In this document: positions 34,680 through 43,519 of the stretch, one piece after another
Position numbering within the stretch: the first letter of the stretch is position 1
How the letters are laid out: each line of letters opens with the position of its first letter
Assembly (NCBI GenBank): GCA_902622515.1
Contig: CACNQE010000010.1
Location: 1-64,000 of the forward strand
Length of the DNA stretch: 64,000 nt
Source of the DNA: an uncultured SAR116 cluster alpha proteobacterium
Lineage (GTDB): Bacteria; Pseudomonadota; Alphaproteobacteria; Puniceispirillales; Puniceispirillaceae
Direction: 5' to 3'
Notes under the pieces: generated by a model
Told to the model about the DNA's origin: nothing
Databases searched by the model: none
What the model saw: the letters and a program-made list of their open reading frames with translations, nothing else
Translations under genes and position numbers: made by a program

Positions 34680-36731
34680 TTATTCGATATAATTAGCATT
34701 TCCGATTGTTTTAGCGGTAATGACTGCTTCTATAAATAATTTTTTTTTATTGCTGATTTCGGCCATTTCTATTTTTTCAAATACTGTTGTCTTAAGCTTC
34801 TTAGCTCCAGCTTTGATGGCTCTTTGTTTTGATAATTTTTGAGCCTCATATCTGGTGCTTTCAAGAGCTTCTTCTAACGATTTAAAATCTTTTATTCCCT
34901 CTATTAAATGCACTCTAAAAACTCCTTCTTGTGGTTGCGTAATCGTAATAGAGCTTTGCTGATGAATATTGCCAATAGCAGCACCAATAGCCCCTGCGAC
35001 CTCTGCATACTTTGGAATATTTAATTTAGTATTTAATCGTTTTGCAATATCTGGATAATGTGTTCTTGCGGATGCACCGAGTGCGATTATTGGGACTGAT
35101 AATTCAATATTATGTTGTAATAAGCTGGATTCTTGGGATAGATTGGAAAGGGCTTCTTTTATTGCATGTGTGTTGGAAGCGGTACCCTGTGTACCAGTAT
35201 CTTTTTCAATAGATACATCAGCTATTTTTATAGCAGATGCTGAGCATAGTTGATTTATGCATAATTGTGAGAGCTCTTCTGCAGTGGTGGCAATTACCTC
35301 ACCTTTGTTATTTTTCTGCCTTGCGCATAAAAGTGCTCCTAAATAAGCAGCTTTTTCATTATATTTATTAAACTTACCCAAAACATGTACAGCATCAGTG
35401 GGTGTAAAACAACTTAGTTGTGCGAGTCCTTTGCTGATAAGCCTGTCAATTGCGCCATAGGCAACTCGAGTATCTGCAATATCAGCTAACGCTGAAATAC
35501 CACATTTGATAAGACGCTCTGCCATTCTTGCATCCGACCTTGCAAGCCAGCTGGGAGCTTTTCCAGTCATTAATGGAATAATAAACCTTCCATCTGTAGA
35601 TAATGGTATCGGCGCCGATAGTTGCTTTTTCATGATATCTAAACAGGATGGAAATTGATTACTAAGTAAAGATAGTGGTAATGCCCTTCTAGGGCCAAGT
35701 TGAACTGAGTTAAGAGTGGGCTCACTATCAATATACATCTCTGAGTCTCCACCAAGTCCGCTTGTGGATATTTTTATCGTCTCAACCATTGTGTTCCACC
35801 CACTAATTTTAGCACCATTCGAACTTAAATCAATAGAACCGTCTTTAAGTAACGCAATATCTGTTGTTGTTCCACCTATATCACAAACAATAGCCGTATT
35901 CTCATTTGCTAGGTATGCTGCACCAGAGACGCTTGCTGCTGGTCCAGATAAAATAGTTTCAACTGGCCGTTCTTTTGCAAATTCTGCAGAAACAAGAGAA
36001 CCATCTCCTTTAACGACCATTAATTTACAATTCAGTCCAATTTTTTGCATTTGTTGTCTTGTCGCATTTATCAGAGTGTCAAGTAGACTAATAAGCCTAG
36101 AATTTAAAAATGCAGTTAATGCTCTTTTCGGGCCACCAAGTGATGCCGAAAGTTCATAGCTACAGCTTACAGGCATGCCTACATATTTTCGTATATATTC
36201 ACGAGCTATTATTTCATGTTCTGGATTTCTAGTAGCGAAGTAACTTGCTACAGCAAAAGCAGATACTTTTGGGGCTTTCGCTTTTATCTCTTTTAATAGA
36301 TTTTTAGTATCAAGAGGAAACTGCAATGTGCCATCAGACTTATGACCACCCTTAATAAAAATTACCGGATTTTGACCGATTGCTTTTGCTAATTTACTAA
36401 GTTTAAGGGTCTCTTGATCAAATCCAATGAGAATTAAAGCAACATTAGACCCTGCATTCTCAACCATTGAATTGGTAGCAAGTGTTGTAGATAAACTCAC
36501 AAGGTTTATACTCTGTGCCGTTATTTTATTTTGGGAGCCGGAGGAATAACATAAAGTGTCATTTGCTGACTCAATACCAAGCGCGAGTTTCATGGCATGG
36601 CCAACTCCGACAGATAAATCATGTCTTGTGGTAAGAGATTTTGAAGTCCTAATAACAGAAAAGTTATCAGAATCAATTATAGCTGCATCCGTAAAAGTTC
36701 CGCCTGTATCTAGACCAAGTATATTGCCCAT
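34680..36731 (-). CDS. Hydantoinase A/oxoprolinase-family protein (HyuA-like)
   Basis: The 683-residue product is an ASKHA-fold ATP-dependent hydrolase of the HyuA family. The N-terminal phosphate-binding motif GLDTGGTFTDAAIID (5-19) and the second, central motif VCDIGGTTTDIALL are clear. HyuA acts on cyclic amides such as hydantoins or 5-oxoproline with ATP, usually together with HyuB. No hyuB gene is adjacent, so this is either a stand-alone family member or has a distant partner. The substrate cannot be named. Confidence 0.88.
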   Translation of the reverse strand: MGNILGLDTGGTFTDAAIIDSDNFSVIRTSKSLTTRHDLSVGVGHAMKLALGIESANDTLCYSSGSQNKITAQSINLVSLSTTLATNSMVENAGSNVALILIGFDQETLKLSKLAKAIGQNPVIFIKGGHKSDGTLQFPLDTKNLLKEIKAKAPKVSAFAVASYFATRNPEHEIIAREYIRKYVGMPVSCSYELSASLGGPKRALTAFLNSRLISLLDTLINATRQQMQKIGLNCKLMVVKGDGSLVSAEFAKERPVETILSGPAASVSGAAYLANENTAIVCDIGGTTTDIALLKDGSIDLSSNGAKISGWNTMVETIKISTSGLGGDSEMYIDSEPTLNSVQLGPRRALPLSLLSNQFPSCLDIMKKQLSAPIPLSTDGRFIIPLMTGKAPSWLARSDARMAERLIKCGISALADIADTRVAYGAIDRLISKGLAQLSCFTPTDAVHVLGKFNKYNEKAAYLGALLCARQKNNKGEVIATTAEELSQLCINQLCSASAIKIADVSIEKDTGTQGTASNTHAIKEALSNLSQESSLLQHNIELSVPIIALGASARTHYPDIAKRLNTKLNIPKYAEVAGAIGAAIGNIHQQSSITITQPQEGVFRVHLIEGIKDFKSLEEALESTRYEAQKLSKQRAIKAGAKKLKTTVFEKIEMAEISNKKKLFIEAVITAKTIGNANYIE

Positions 36732-36800
36732 TTTTATTTCACTTTTGAGATTGATATGCGTTATCCAAACTTATTTGTTTAGACAGATTTACAACTTAAA

Positions 36801-37514
36801 TCATGGAGAACATAACAAATTAACTATCCATTGACCGACAATGGTGCCATCATTCGGGTTTGAGAGAGAGTTTAGAGCCAAATTTGTTTTTCTTATCCCG
36901 ATACTATCAGTGCGTAACATTATCAAATCTTTTACAAATTCATTGGAAAACTCTGGATGGCCTTGCATTGATAATATATGTTCACCAACTGTAAAAGCTG
37001 AAAATGGACAGAAATTGTCTCCACTTAGTAACACTGCAGACTCAGGTAACTTAACAACTTGATCTTGATGCATATATATGAGTTGAAGGTTGCTGACATA
37101 TGGTGTCATCCAGTCCTTTTTACTTTTAACCGCGTGTTTTTTTATGCCTGCACCCCAACCTTTTTCTGATTTTATAACTTTGCCACCAAGTGCAACGGCG
37201 ATTGCTTGATGACCAAAGCAAAATCCAGCTATTTTTTTCTTTTTCTCATGCGCAACTCTAATAAAAGCAAATAATTCTTTCATCCATTCTGTTTTCTCAT
37301 AAACTCCTGAAGCTGAACCTGTGATAATAAAGCCATCGAATCTATCTATATGAGGGAAAAACGATCCCTCTAACACCGGAAAGCTAACAAGCTCAATCAT
37401 TGGCGTGGCTTGTGCCTTTCCAATTAGAGTTCTGAACATGCTTGGATAGTCTGGATAATGTGCAGAAAGATTTGGGTTATTTACCCCTGTTTGAAGAATA
37501 GCCACACGTTTCAT
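36801..37514 (-). CDS. Class I glutamine amidotransferase-like protein
   Basis: From the ATG at 37514 the product is 237 residues (MKRVAILQTG start). An upstream TTG at 37601 is less likely because it gives an atypical N-terminus. The GATase1 fold is supported by GFIITGSASGVYE, the nucleophile elbow AGFCFGHQAIA with its Cys, and MQGHPEFS with the catalytic His. It resembles stand-alone amidotransferases such as PuuD-neighbouring or GMP-synthase-like types, which hydrolyse glutamine or gamma-glutamyl compounds. It follows the RHH gene by 83 bp on the same strand. Confidence 0.85.
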   Translation of the reverse strand: MKRVAILQTGVNNPNLSAHYPDYPSMFRTLIGKAQATPMIELVSFPVLEGSFFPHIDRFDGFIITGSASGVYEKTEWMKELFAFIRVAHEKKKKIAGFCFGHQAIAVALGGKVIKSEKGWGAGIKKHAVKSKKDWMTPYVSNLQLIYMHQDQVVKLPESAVLLSGDNFCPFSAFTVGEHILSMQGHPEFSNEFVKDLIMLRTDSIGIRKTNLALNSLSNPNDGTIVGQWIVNLLCSP

Positions 37515-37597
37515 TTTTACGTATTTACCGAAATTTAATTCTTGTTCATTTGAAATTAGCGTAGGTTGACAATTAATTATGGGCAAGGGCAAAAATA

Positions 37598-37810
37598 TCA
37601 ATTTTTAAAATAATTGAGTACAAAAATACGAATAGCACTGGACAATCCAGTTTTTATTTCTGAACTTCTATTTGTGTCAATTTCAGCCACCAGCGATGCG
37701 ATAGAAATGTCTCGTTTTTTGGCTATCTCATTCAAAGCATCCCAAAATACTGTTTCAAGCGAAATTGAGGTTGAATGACCTTTTATTGTTATCGATCGCT
37801 TTATAATCAT
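37598..37810 (-). CDS. Ribbon-helix-helix domain protein (RHH_4)
   Basis: The 70-residue protein matches the alphaproteobacterial ribbon-helix-helix family: KRSITIKGHSTSISLETVFW forms the beta strand and first helix, followed by ALNEIAKKRDISIASLVAEID and a helical C-terminus (SSAIRIFVLNYF). The fold is normally a DNA-binding dimer, but targets of this widespread small family are unknown. It precedes the amidotransferase on the same strand. Confidence 0.88.
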   Translation of the reverse strand: MIIKRSITIKGHSTSISLETVFWDALNEIAKKRDISIASLVAEIDTNRSSEIKTGLSSAIRIFVLNYFKN

Positions 37811-37857
37811 ACCATTTAATTCTTAATATTTAGGACCACCATCCTCTTATCAAAAAT

Positions 37858-39243
37858 TTATTTTTTTATAAAGTTTCCAATTAATTCACTGTGTGTTGTC
37901 CAGCTAAACTGGTCTATTAGTGTTATTTTTTGTAACTGATACCCAGCTCCAATTAATATTTGTGCATCATTAATAAAACTCAAGGGGTTGCAGGAAACAT
38001 AGGTAACTGACGGACAATTAGACATAGAAATTTGCTTAATTTGTTCATTTGCACCACTTCTCGGAGGGTCTAGTATGATACCGTCAAAATAGTTTAAGAA
38101 ACTAGACATTACTGGTGCATTAATTAAGTCGCGTATCTCGACTTTGAGTAAATTGTCCTGTTTAAAATTCTTATAACCAGCTTCATAGGCTTTAAGACAT
38201 TCTATTTGAGTGTCTATAGCTGTTATTTTAACTTTTTGTGTAAGCAGATTAGCGCTTAACGTTCCACAACCTGCAAATAAATCCAAGCAATGTTTTGCAT
38301 TTTTGTAGGCTGAAAATATTTCTCTTTGCAATATTTTCTCACCAAATAACGTTGGTTGTAAAAAACTACCGGGCGGAGGTGAAATGATAATACCGCCCCA
38401 GATTATTGAAGGGGGGGTATCCTGATAAATTAAGTTTGCTTTTAATTCACCAGTATAAGAAAGTGAAATCCTTTTAATATCTGTACCAGAGGCCCATGCT
38501 GCTAACTCTGTTTGAACTTCCTTAGATACTTTTTTTTCTGGTATTATCAATATATCACTTCCTGTATCATATTGATTTATCTTAATAGATAAACTGGCCC
38601 CAATGGGAAAAATTTTATCTAGCCCTTGCAGGATTTTTTGTTTCGTTTTTAATAATTCTGGACATATTACAATGCAGCCTTCTAGCTCAATAATTTGATG
38701 TGATTTACTTGCGTAAAAACCAATAAAGCTTTTTTCCTTTGTTCGTTTGAACTTGAAACTTGCTCTACGCCTTTGCTGCAGCTTTGATGTAAAAAATCCC
38801 CCGAATTCTTTTAGAGGTATGTTTGATTTTTGAAACAGATTAAATATAGTTTGTTGTTTCCACTCTAGGTAGGCATCATAGGTCATATGTTGTAATTGAC
38901 ATCCACCACAATTAAGATACGCATTACATTTTGGTGATTGTCTCTCAGAAGAAGGTGTGACTAGCTCAATTAGTTCTGCCTCTAAACCTTTTCCTGTTTT
39001 TTTCGTTGGATGTACGCGAACCACTTCTCCTGGGAGAGTATTTGGCACATAAACCTTATTTTTCTCATATTTTTCCTTATCTTGCTGACTTATATATCCA
39101 ACACCCACTCCCTTGCTTGAGAGCTGATGAATCTTTACTTCTATGTTTGATATGTTTTTTGGGAGTTTTTGGCTGTTTGACTTTATCTTTGCTTTACCAA
39201 AACGACGTTTTTTTGAGGAAGTTGAGTAATGTGAAAAGACCAT
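37858..39243 (-). CDS. TrmA/RlmD-family 23S rRNA (uracil-5)-methyltransferase
   Basis: The start at 39243 (461 residues) is chosen because GGAG precedes this ATG and it avoids overlap with the upstream prenyl synthase gene; a longer frame to 39309 exists. The N-terminal TRAM domain (about 30-90) is followed by a [4Fe-4S] cysteine set (CNAYLNCGGCQLQHM plus CIVICPE), and an SAM-binding domain with LDLFAGCGTLSANLL, DPPRSGANEQ and the catalytic Cys in VSCNPLSF. It modifies rRNA or tRNA uridines. Which uridine is not resolved. Confidence 0.9.
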   Translation of the reverse strand: MVFSHYSTSSKKRRFGKAKIKSNSQKLPKNISNIEVKIHQLSSKGVGVGYISQQDKEKYEKNKVYVPNTLPGEVVRVHPTKKTGKGLEAELIELVTPSSERQSPKCNAYLNCGGCQLQHMTYDAYLEWKQQTIFNLFQKSNIPLKEFGGFFTSKLQQRRRASFKFKRTKEKSFIGFYASKSHQIIELEGCIVICPELLKTKQKILQGLDKIFPIGASLSIKINQYDTGSDILIIPEKKVSKEVQTELAAWASGTDIKRISLSYTGELKANLIYQDTPPSIIWGGIIISPPPGSFLQPTLFGEKILQREIFSAYKNAKHCLDLFAGCGTLSANLLTQKVKITAIDTQIECLKAYEAGYKNFKQDNLLKVEIRDLINAPVMSSFLNYFDGIILDPPRSGANEQIKQISMSNCPSVTYVSCNPLSFINDAQILIGAGYQLQKITLIDQFSWTTHSELIGNFIKK

Positions 39244-39262
39244 TGAAGCACTCCATCTGTAT

Positions 39263-40261
39263 CTATTTGTCTCGTAGACAGGCAAATTTTGCAGCCTCGA
39301 TAAGAGCACCTTTCAAACTTGAGTTTGGAATAACAGAGATAGAATTTATTGCTTTTTCTACTTCAACTTTTGCATAATCGAGAGCGCGCTCAATACAATT
39401 ATATTTAGATATGATTTCTTTTGCTTTTTGAAAATCACCCTCTTTTTGTTTTCCTTCACGAAACGTACGCTCCCAAAATTTTTGTTCTTCAACTGTACTA
39501 TCATGCCAAGCTAGGATGATTGGAAGTGTGACTTTCATTTCTGAAAAATCATCTCCAAGATCTTTCCCAATTTGCCCATTTGAAGCGCCATAATCTAGTG
39601 CGTCATCCATTATCTGGAAGGCATTACCAAGTGCTAAGCCATAATTATAAAATGCTTCGCATAAATCATTATCTCCTTTGCCTACTTTTGAACCGGTTTG
39701 TGCGGCCGCTGCAAATAATACTCCTGTTTTTCCTTTGATTACAGAAAAATAATCCGATTTTTGACTATCGGGTTGCCCTTGCATTGACATTTGTTTGACT
39801 TCACCCTCTGTTATCTGAGCTGCCGCTAGTGATAGTTTTTCAAGCACCCAAATATCATTTGTTTCGACCATAAGTTCGAAGGCGCGTGCAAAAAGAAAAT
39901 CTCCAACCAAAACACTAGCTTCATTTCCCCACAAGGCATTCGCAGTTTGTTTCCCCCTTCTTTGATTGGAAGCGTCAATTACATCATCATGCAACAACGT
40001 GGCGTTATGAATAAACTCAACGGATGCTGAGAGATATAATGCAGCCTTAGGGGCTTTTTTTAAATTTTGTGAACTTACCATAGATGAGGCGATACAAAGC
40101 ATGGGTCTTAATCTTTTGCCTCCTGCTGCAATTAGATGACCAGCTAACTGAGGTATAAGAGGGACATCTGATTGCAGCCTTTCCAAGATAATATTATTCA
40201 CCTCAGACATTGCATGTTGTGTTAATTCAATGAGTGGATTTATCGAAGGCTCGTCTGCCAT
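39263..40261 (-). CDS. ispB: All-trans polyprenyl diphosphate synthase (octaprenyl type)
   Basis: The 332-residue enzyme makes the ubiquinone side chain. Its first Asp-rich motif is LLHDDVID (Asp92, 93, 96), followed by RRGKQTANALWG; the second is DDALDYG (Asp219, 220, 223). AGGKRLRPML near residue 46 binds isopentenyl diphosphate. Length and motifs match the IspB group; the exact chain length is not certain. It is divergent from the DUF2007 and TrmN6-like genes, as in many alphaproteobacteria. Confidence 0.93.
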   Translation of the reverse strand: MADEPSINPLIELTQHAMSEVNNIILERLQSDVPLIPQLAGHLIAAGGKRLRPMLCIASSMVSSQNLKKAPKAALYLSASVEFIHNATLLHDDVIDASNQRRGKQTANALWGNEASVLVGDFLFARAFELMVETNDIWVLEKLSLAAAQITEGEVKQMSMQGQPDSQKSDYFSVIKGKTGVLFAAAAQTGSKVGKGDNDLCEAFYNYGLALGNAFQIMDDALDYGASNGQIGKDLGDDFSEMKVTLPIILAWHDSTVEEQKFWERTFREGKQKEGDFQKAKEIISKYNCIERALDYAKVEVEKAINSISVIPNSSLKGALIEAAKFACLRDK

Positions 40262-40397
40262 TTACATCCCCCTGACTTATAGTCATTTTCTATTTGCAGA
40301 TTTAGAGATTTGTCCTCAATTGGGCAAGTGGTTATTTTAAAGTAAGCTTTGGTAATTAATTTATTTACCCTAAAGTTTTCTTTGCTAAGATCAATTA

Positions 40398-40613
40398 ATG
40401 GTAGAATTAATCAAAACAACAAATGTGGTAAGATTGACATATCTTCAGGCATTGCTTGATGATGCCAATATTCCGTTTTTTGTATTTGATGAGCATATTT
40501 CAATGCTGGAAGCTGGAATAGGTGCCTTTCCAAGGCGGATTATAGTTAAGGAGGGTTTTTTGCTTGCTGCTAAGACTGTTTTGCAAGATGCTCAAGAATT
40601 TTATAATGATTAG
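40398..40613 (+). CDS. DUF2007 small protein
   Basis: The 71-residue protein fits DUF2007: VELIKTTNVVRLTYLQALLDDANI at the N-terminus, then FVFDEHISMLEAGIGAFPRRIIV and the helix AAKTVLQDAQEF. These are small alpha/beta proteins of unknown function, often beside a TrmN6-like methyltransferase, as here (52 bp downstream). Confidence 0.85.
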   Translation: MVELIKTTNVVRLTYLQALLDDANIPFFVFDEHISMLEAGIGAFPRRIIVKEGFLLAAKTVLQDAQEFYND

Positions 40614-40664
40614 AAGACATGATTTTCGCCTTGGAACTTCAAAAAAATATGGGAAAATTAGAAA

Positions 40665-41420
40665 ATGAAAACTGAAAGTTCAAATGATAATAAAGAACTT
40701 TTTTCAGTAGATTATATATTTGGAAAGCAGGTTCAATTAAAACAAATGAAAACTGGCTACCGCTTTGGTAGTGATGCTGTTTTGTTAGCATCCTATATAC
40801 GCGCCAATAATGGAGATTTATTGGATCTTGGTGCAGGAGTGGGAGCTGTATCTCTGGGGATTGCTTGGCGTTATCCCAAATGCAAGATTATAGCAGTTGA
40901 AAAAGATCCTGAAATAGCAAAGCTGCTGCGAGAAAATGTAATAAGAAATGATTTATCTAACCAGGTAGTTGTAGGACAAAGTTCTATTGAACATTTGCCC
41001 TCAAGCTTTATTTCAAAATTTGACCATGTTGTGGCAAACCCTCCGTTTCATAAAATGACTGGAACAAGGTCTCGTAATTCGCATAGAAACCTCGCTCATA
41101 AGGGGGATGGATTAACATTAGTGGATTGGTTGATAAAAGCTGTCTGGGCGTGCAAGCCAAAAGGATATGTTAGCTTTATGATTCGTGCCGATAGAGCAGA
41201 TGAAGCTGTTTCTATTTTGCATAATAATAAAATGGGAGAAATTACATTATTTCCTATATGGCCCGTTCAAGGAACTCCTGCCAATAGGATCATAGTAACT
41301 GCTAAAAAGGAAAGTAAAACAGGTTGTATAATTCTTCCTGGAATAACTTTGCATAATATAGATGGCTCTTTGACTTCAAATGCTACCCTTGCTATGAAGG
41401 GTCAAGGTATAGAGCGATAA
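40665..41420 (+). CDS. tRNA1(Val) adenine-37-N6-methyltransferase-like (TrmN6 family)
   Basis: The 251-residue protein is an SAM-dependent methyltransferase. Motif I is LLDLGAGVGAVSLGIAWRYP, the adenine-N6 signature is VANPPFH, and AVEKDPEIAKLLREN holds the acidic loop. The family includes E. coli YfiC/TrmN6, which methylates A37 of tRNA1(Val). Substrate is inferred from family; many alphaproteobacteria carry this gene after the DUF2007 gene. Confidence 0.88.
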   Translation: MKTESSNDNKELFSVDYIFGKQVQLKQMKTGYRFGSDAVLLASYIRANNGDLLDLGAGVGAVSLGIAWRYPKCKIIAVEKDPEIAKLLRENVIRNDLSNQVVVGQSSIEHLPSSFISKFDHVVANPPFHKMTGTRSRNSHRNLAHKGDGLTLVDWLIKAVWACKPKGYVSFMIRADRADEAVSILHNNKMGEITLFPIWPVQGTPANRIIVTAKKESKTGCIILPGITLHNIDGSLTSNATLAMKGQGIER

Positions 41421-41478
41421 TACACTTTGTTATATTCAGCCTAGTTTAAAAAAATATTTCATCAAAAAAGGAGGAAAA

Positions 41479-42312
41479 ATGTCTTTGTTATCAAAACTTA
41501 TGTTTTGGAGAACTGATGCCCCTAGGGTGAGTGTTTTACGGCTATCTGGAGTAATTGCCTCTGGCGGAAGTCCACTGCGGAAAAATTTAAATTATGATTC
41601 TTTGGAGCCAGTTATCAAAAAAGCTTTTCAAGATAAAAAACAAAGTGCAGTAGTTTTATGCATAAATTCTCCTGGTGGCTCTCCTGTGCAATCAGCACTG
41701 ATTGGAAAACGTATACGCCAGTTGGCAGATAAAAATAAGATACCTATTATTGCGTTTTGTGAGGATGTCGCTGCCTCTGGTGGGTATTGGCTTGCTTCTT
41801 GTGCAGATGAAATCTATGCAGATGAATCCTCTATTATTGGTTCTATTGGTGTAATATCTGCTGGTTTTGGTTTTACTGAAGCAATTTCAAAGCTTGGGAT
41901 TGAAAGACGCGTTTATACAAGCGGTGAATCTAAAAGCGTATTAGACCCGTTCAAGAAGGAAAGTCCAAAAGATGTGGTGCGATTAAGAGGCTTACAGAAC
42001 GATATTCATGAACATTTTATCGAACATGTAAAGTCAAGAAGAGGCAAGAAATTAAACGAAGAAGAACCATTGTTCACAGGGTTATTCTGGACTGGTAAAA
42101 AAGCTGAAAAATTAGGATTGATAGATGGGACCGGTGCCATGCAAGATGTATTAACGGAGAAATTCGGTGATGATGTAAAGATAAAACAAATAACTCAAAA
42201 GAAAGGATTATTCTCAGTAGCAGGCAGTTCTAGTAGATTAGGGGCCGCTATTTCCTATGAGCTTATAGAACATTTAGAACATAGACATCTTTGGGCGCGA
42301 TTTGGGTTATAG
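41479..42312 (+). CDS. S49 family serine peptidase (SppA-like)
   Basis: The 277-residue protein is a short-form signal-peptide-peptidase-like protease. It carries VVLCINSPGGSPVQSALIGK, then EDVAASGGYWLASCADEIYA with the nucleophile Ser, and IIGSIGVIS. A Lys in GESKSVLDPFKK is the likely general base. No membrane anchor is obvious, only a mild hydrophobic N-terminus. A GGAGGAAAA ribosome site precedes the ATG. It is followed after 13 bp by a small membrane protein, a probable partner in expression. Confidence 0.92.
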   Translation: MSLLSKLMFWRTDAPRVSVLRLSGVIASGGSPLRKNLNYDSLEPVIKKAFQDKKQSAVVLCINSPGGSPVQSALIGKRIRQLADKNKIPIIAFCEDVAASGGYWLASCADEIYADESSIIGSIGVISAGFGFTEAISKLGIERRVYTSGESKSVLDPFKKESPKDVVRLRGLQNDIHEHFIEHVKSRRGKKLNEEEPLFTGLFWTGKKAEKLGLIDGTGAMQDVLTEKFGDDVKIKQITQKKGLFSVAGSSSRLGAAISYELIEHLEHRHLWARFGL

Positions 42313-42325
42313 GGAAGGTTAATTA

Positions 42326-42562
42326 ATGTTCACAATTACTAAACTATTTTGGCTTTTCATTATCCTACTGGCCGTGTGGAATTTATTCCGCATAATAGAG
42401 AAAAGGCAAGCACTCAAAGATAGAAATGATGATTATTCTAACAAAGAAAGTAGTAAGTCAGATGCTGAATCTGAGCCTATAGCAGCAATTTATTGCGCCA
42501 CATGCGCTACCTTTGCGGCGGTGGAGGGCTGTGACCGCACAGATTGTGGAATTGCTGATTAA
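42326..42562 (+). CDS. Small membrane protein with Cys motif
   Basis: The 78-residue product has an N-terminal transmembrane helix (residues 4-24), a basic and polar linker, and a conserved-looking C-terminal cluster of four Cys (YCATCATF and GCDRTDCGIAD) that could bind zinc. I do not know a function. It follows the S49 peptidase by 13 bp. Confidence 0.75.
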   Translation: MFTITKLFWLFIILLAVWNLFRIIEKRQALKDRNDDYSNKESSKSDAESEPIAAIYCATCATFAAVEGCDRTDCGIAD

Positions 42563-42631
42563 TCAAATGGTTGATTTAGCAGAGTGATCTGATGTAGTTT
42601 TGCGTCAAACATATAAAAATACCGCCGGTCA

Positions 42632-43519
42632 ATGCAAAAAGATTTTCAATCCATTATTTTGAATTTACAATCATATTGGGCAAAACAAGGATGTGTAATC
42701 CTGCAGCCATATGATTTAGAGGTGGGTGCTGGAACGTTTCATCCTGCTACAACGCTTCGCTCTCTTGGACCAGATTTTAATTGGAAGGCAGCATATGTTC
42801 AGCCTTCAAGACGTCCTACAGACGGCCGATATGGAGAAAACCCCAATAGACTTCAACATTATTATCAGTTCCAAACAATTATCAAACCCTCTCCTCCAAA
42901 CTCGCAAGAACTTTATCTTGGCTCATTAAAAGCAATTGGCTTGGATATTCAAAAACACGATATTCGATTTGTAGAGGACGATTGGGAATCGCCCACACTC
43001 GGAGCATGGGGTCTTGGCTGGGAGGTCTGGTGTGATGGAATGGAGATATCTCAATTTACATACTTTCAACAAGTTGGAGGAATTGAATGCAGTCCTGTAC
43101 CTCTGGAACTAACCTATGGGTTAGAGCGATTAGCTATGTTTGTTCAAGAGATTGAAAATGTTTATGATCTCGATTGGGATGGTGTACCAGTTTCTCAAGG
43201 GGGTAAGCTATATGGGGATATTTTTAATCTTGCAGAGAGAGAATTCTCTAAATGGAATTTCGAGTTAGCAGATACATCAGCTTTGTTTTCTCACTTCAAT
43301 AATGCTGAGGAAGAGTGTAAAAAGCTCCTAATGGTAAAACCAGCACTTCCATTACCTGCTTACGACCAATGCATGAAAGCTAGTCATTTGTTTAATTTAC
43401 TTGATGCGAGAGGTGTGATTTCTGTAACAGAACGTCAAAGTTATATTGGTAGGGTTAGACAACTTGCAAAAGGTTGCTGTGAGGCCTGGGTAGCTAAAAC
43501 AATTGTGAGCAATTCATGA
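42632..43519 (+). CDS. glyQ: Glycyl-tRNA synthetase alpha subunit
   Basis: GlyQ holds the catalytic site of the alpha2-beta2 glycyl-tRNA synthetase. The 295-residue product shows the family opening [20 protein letters not shown], then [13 protein letters not shown] and [18 protein letters not shown], typical of class II motifs in GlyQ. Length is canonical. It overlaps glyS by 4 bp (ATGA), giving coupled translation of the two subunits. Confidence 0.98.
   Translation: MQKDFQSIILNLQSYWAKQGCVILQPYDLEVGAGTFHPATTLRSLGPDFNWKAAYVQPSRRPTDGRYGENPNRLQHYYQFQTIIKPSPPNSQELYLGSLKAIGLDIQKHDIRFVEDDWESPTLGAWGLGWEVWCDGMEISQFTYFQQVGGIECSPVPLELTYGLERLAMFVQEIENVYDLDWDGVPVSQGGKLYGDIFNLAEREFSKWNFELADTSALFSHFNNAEEECKKLLMVKPALPLPAYDQCMKASHLFNLLDARGVISVTERQSYIGRVRQLAKGCCEAWVAKTIVSNS

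Noticed and set aside
37515-37601. N-terminal extension of the amidotransferase
   Set aside because: The extension starts with TTG and has no family similarity; the ATG at 37514 gives the normal N-terminus.
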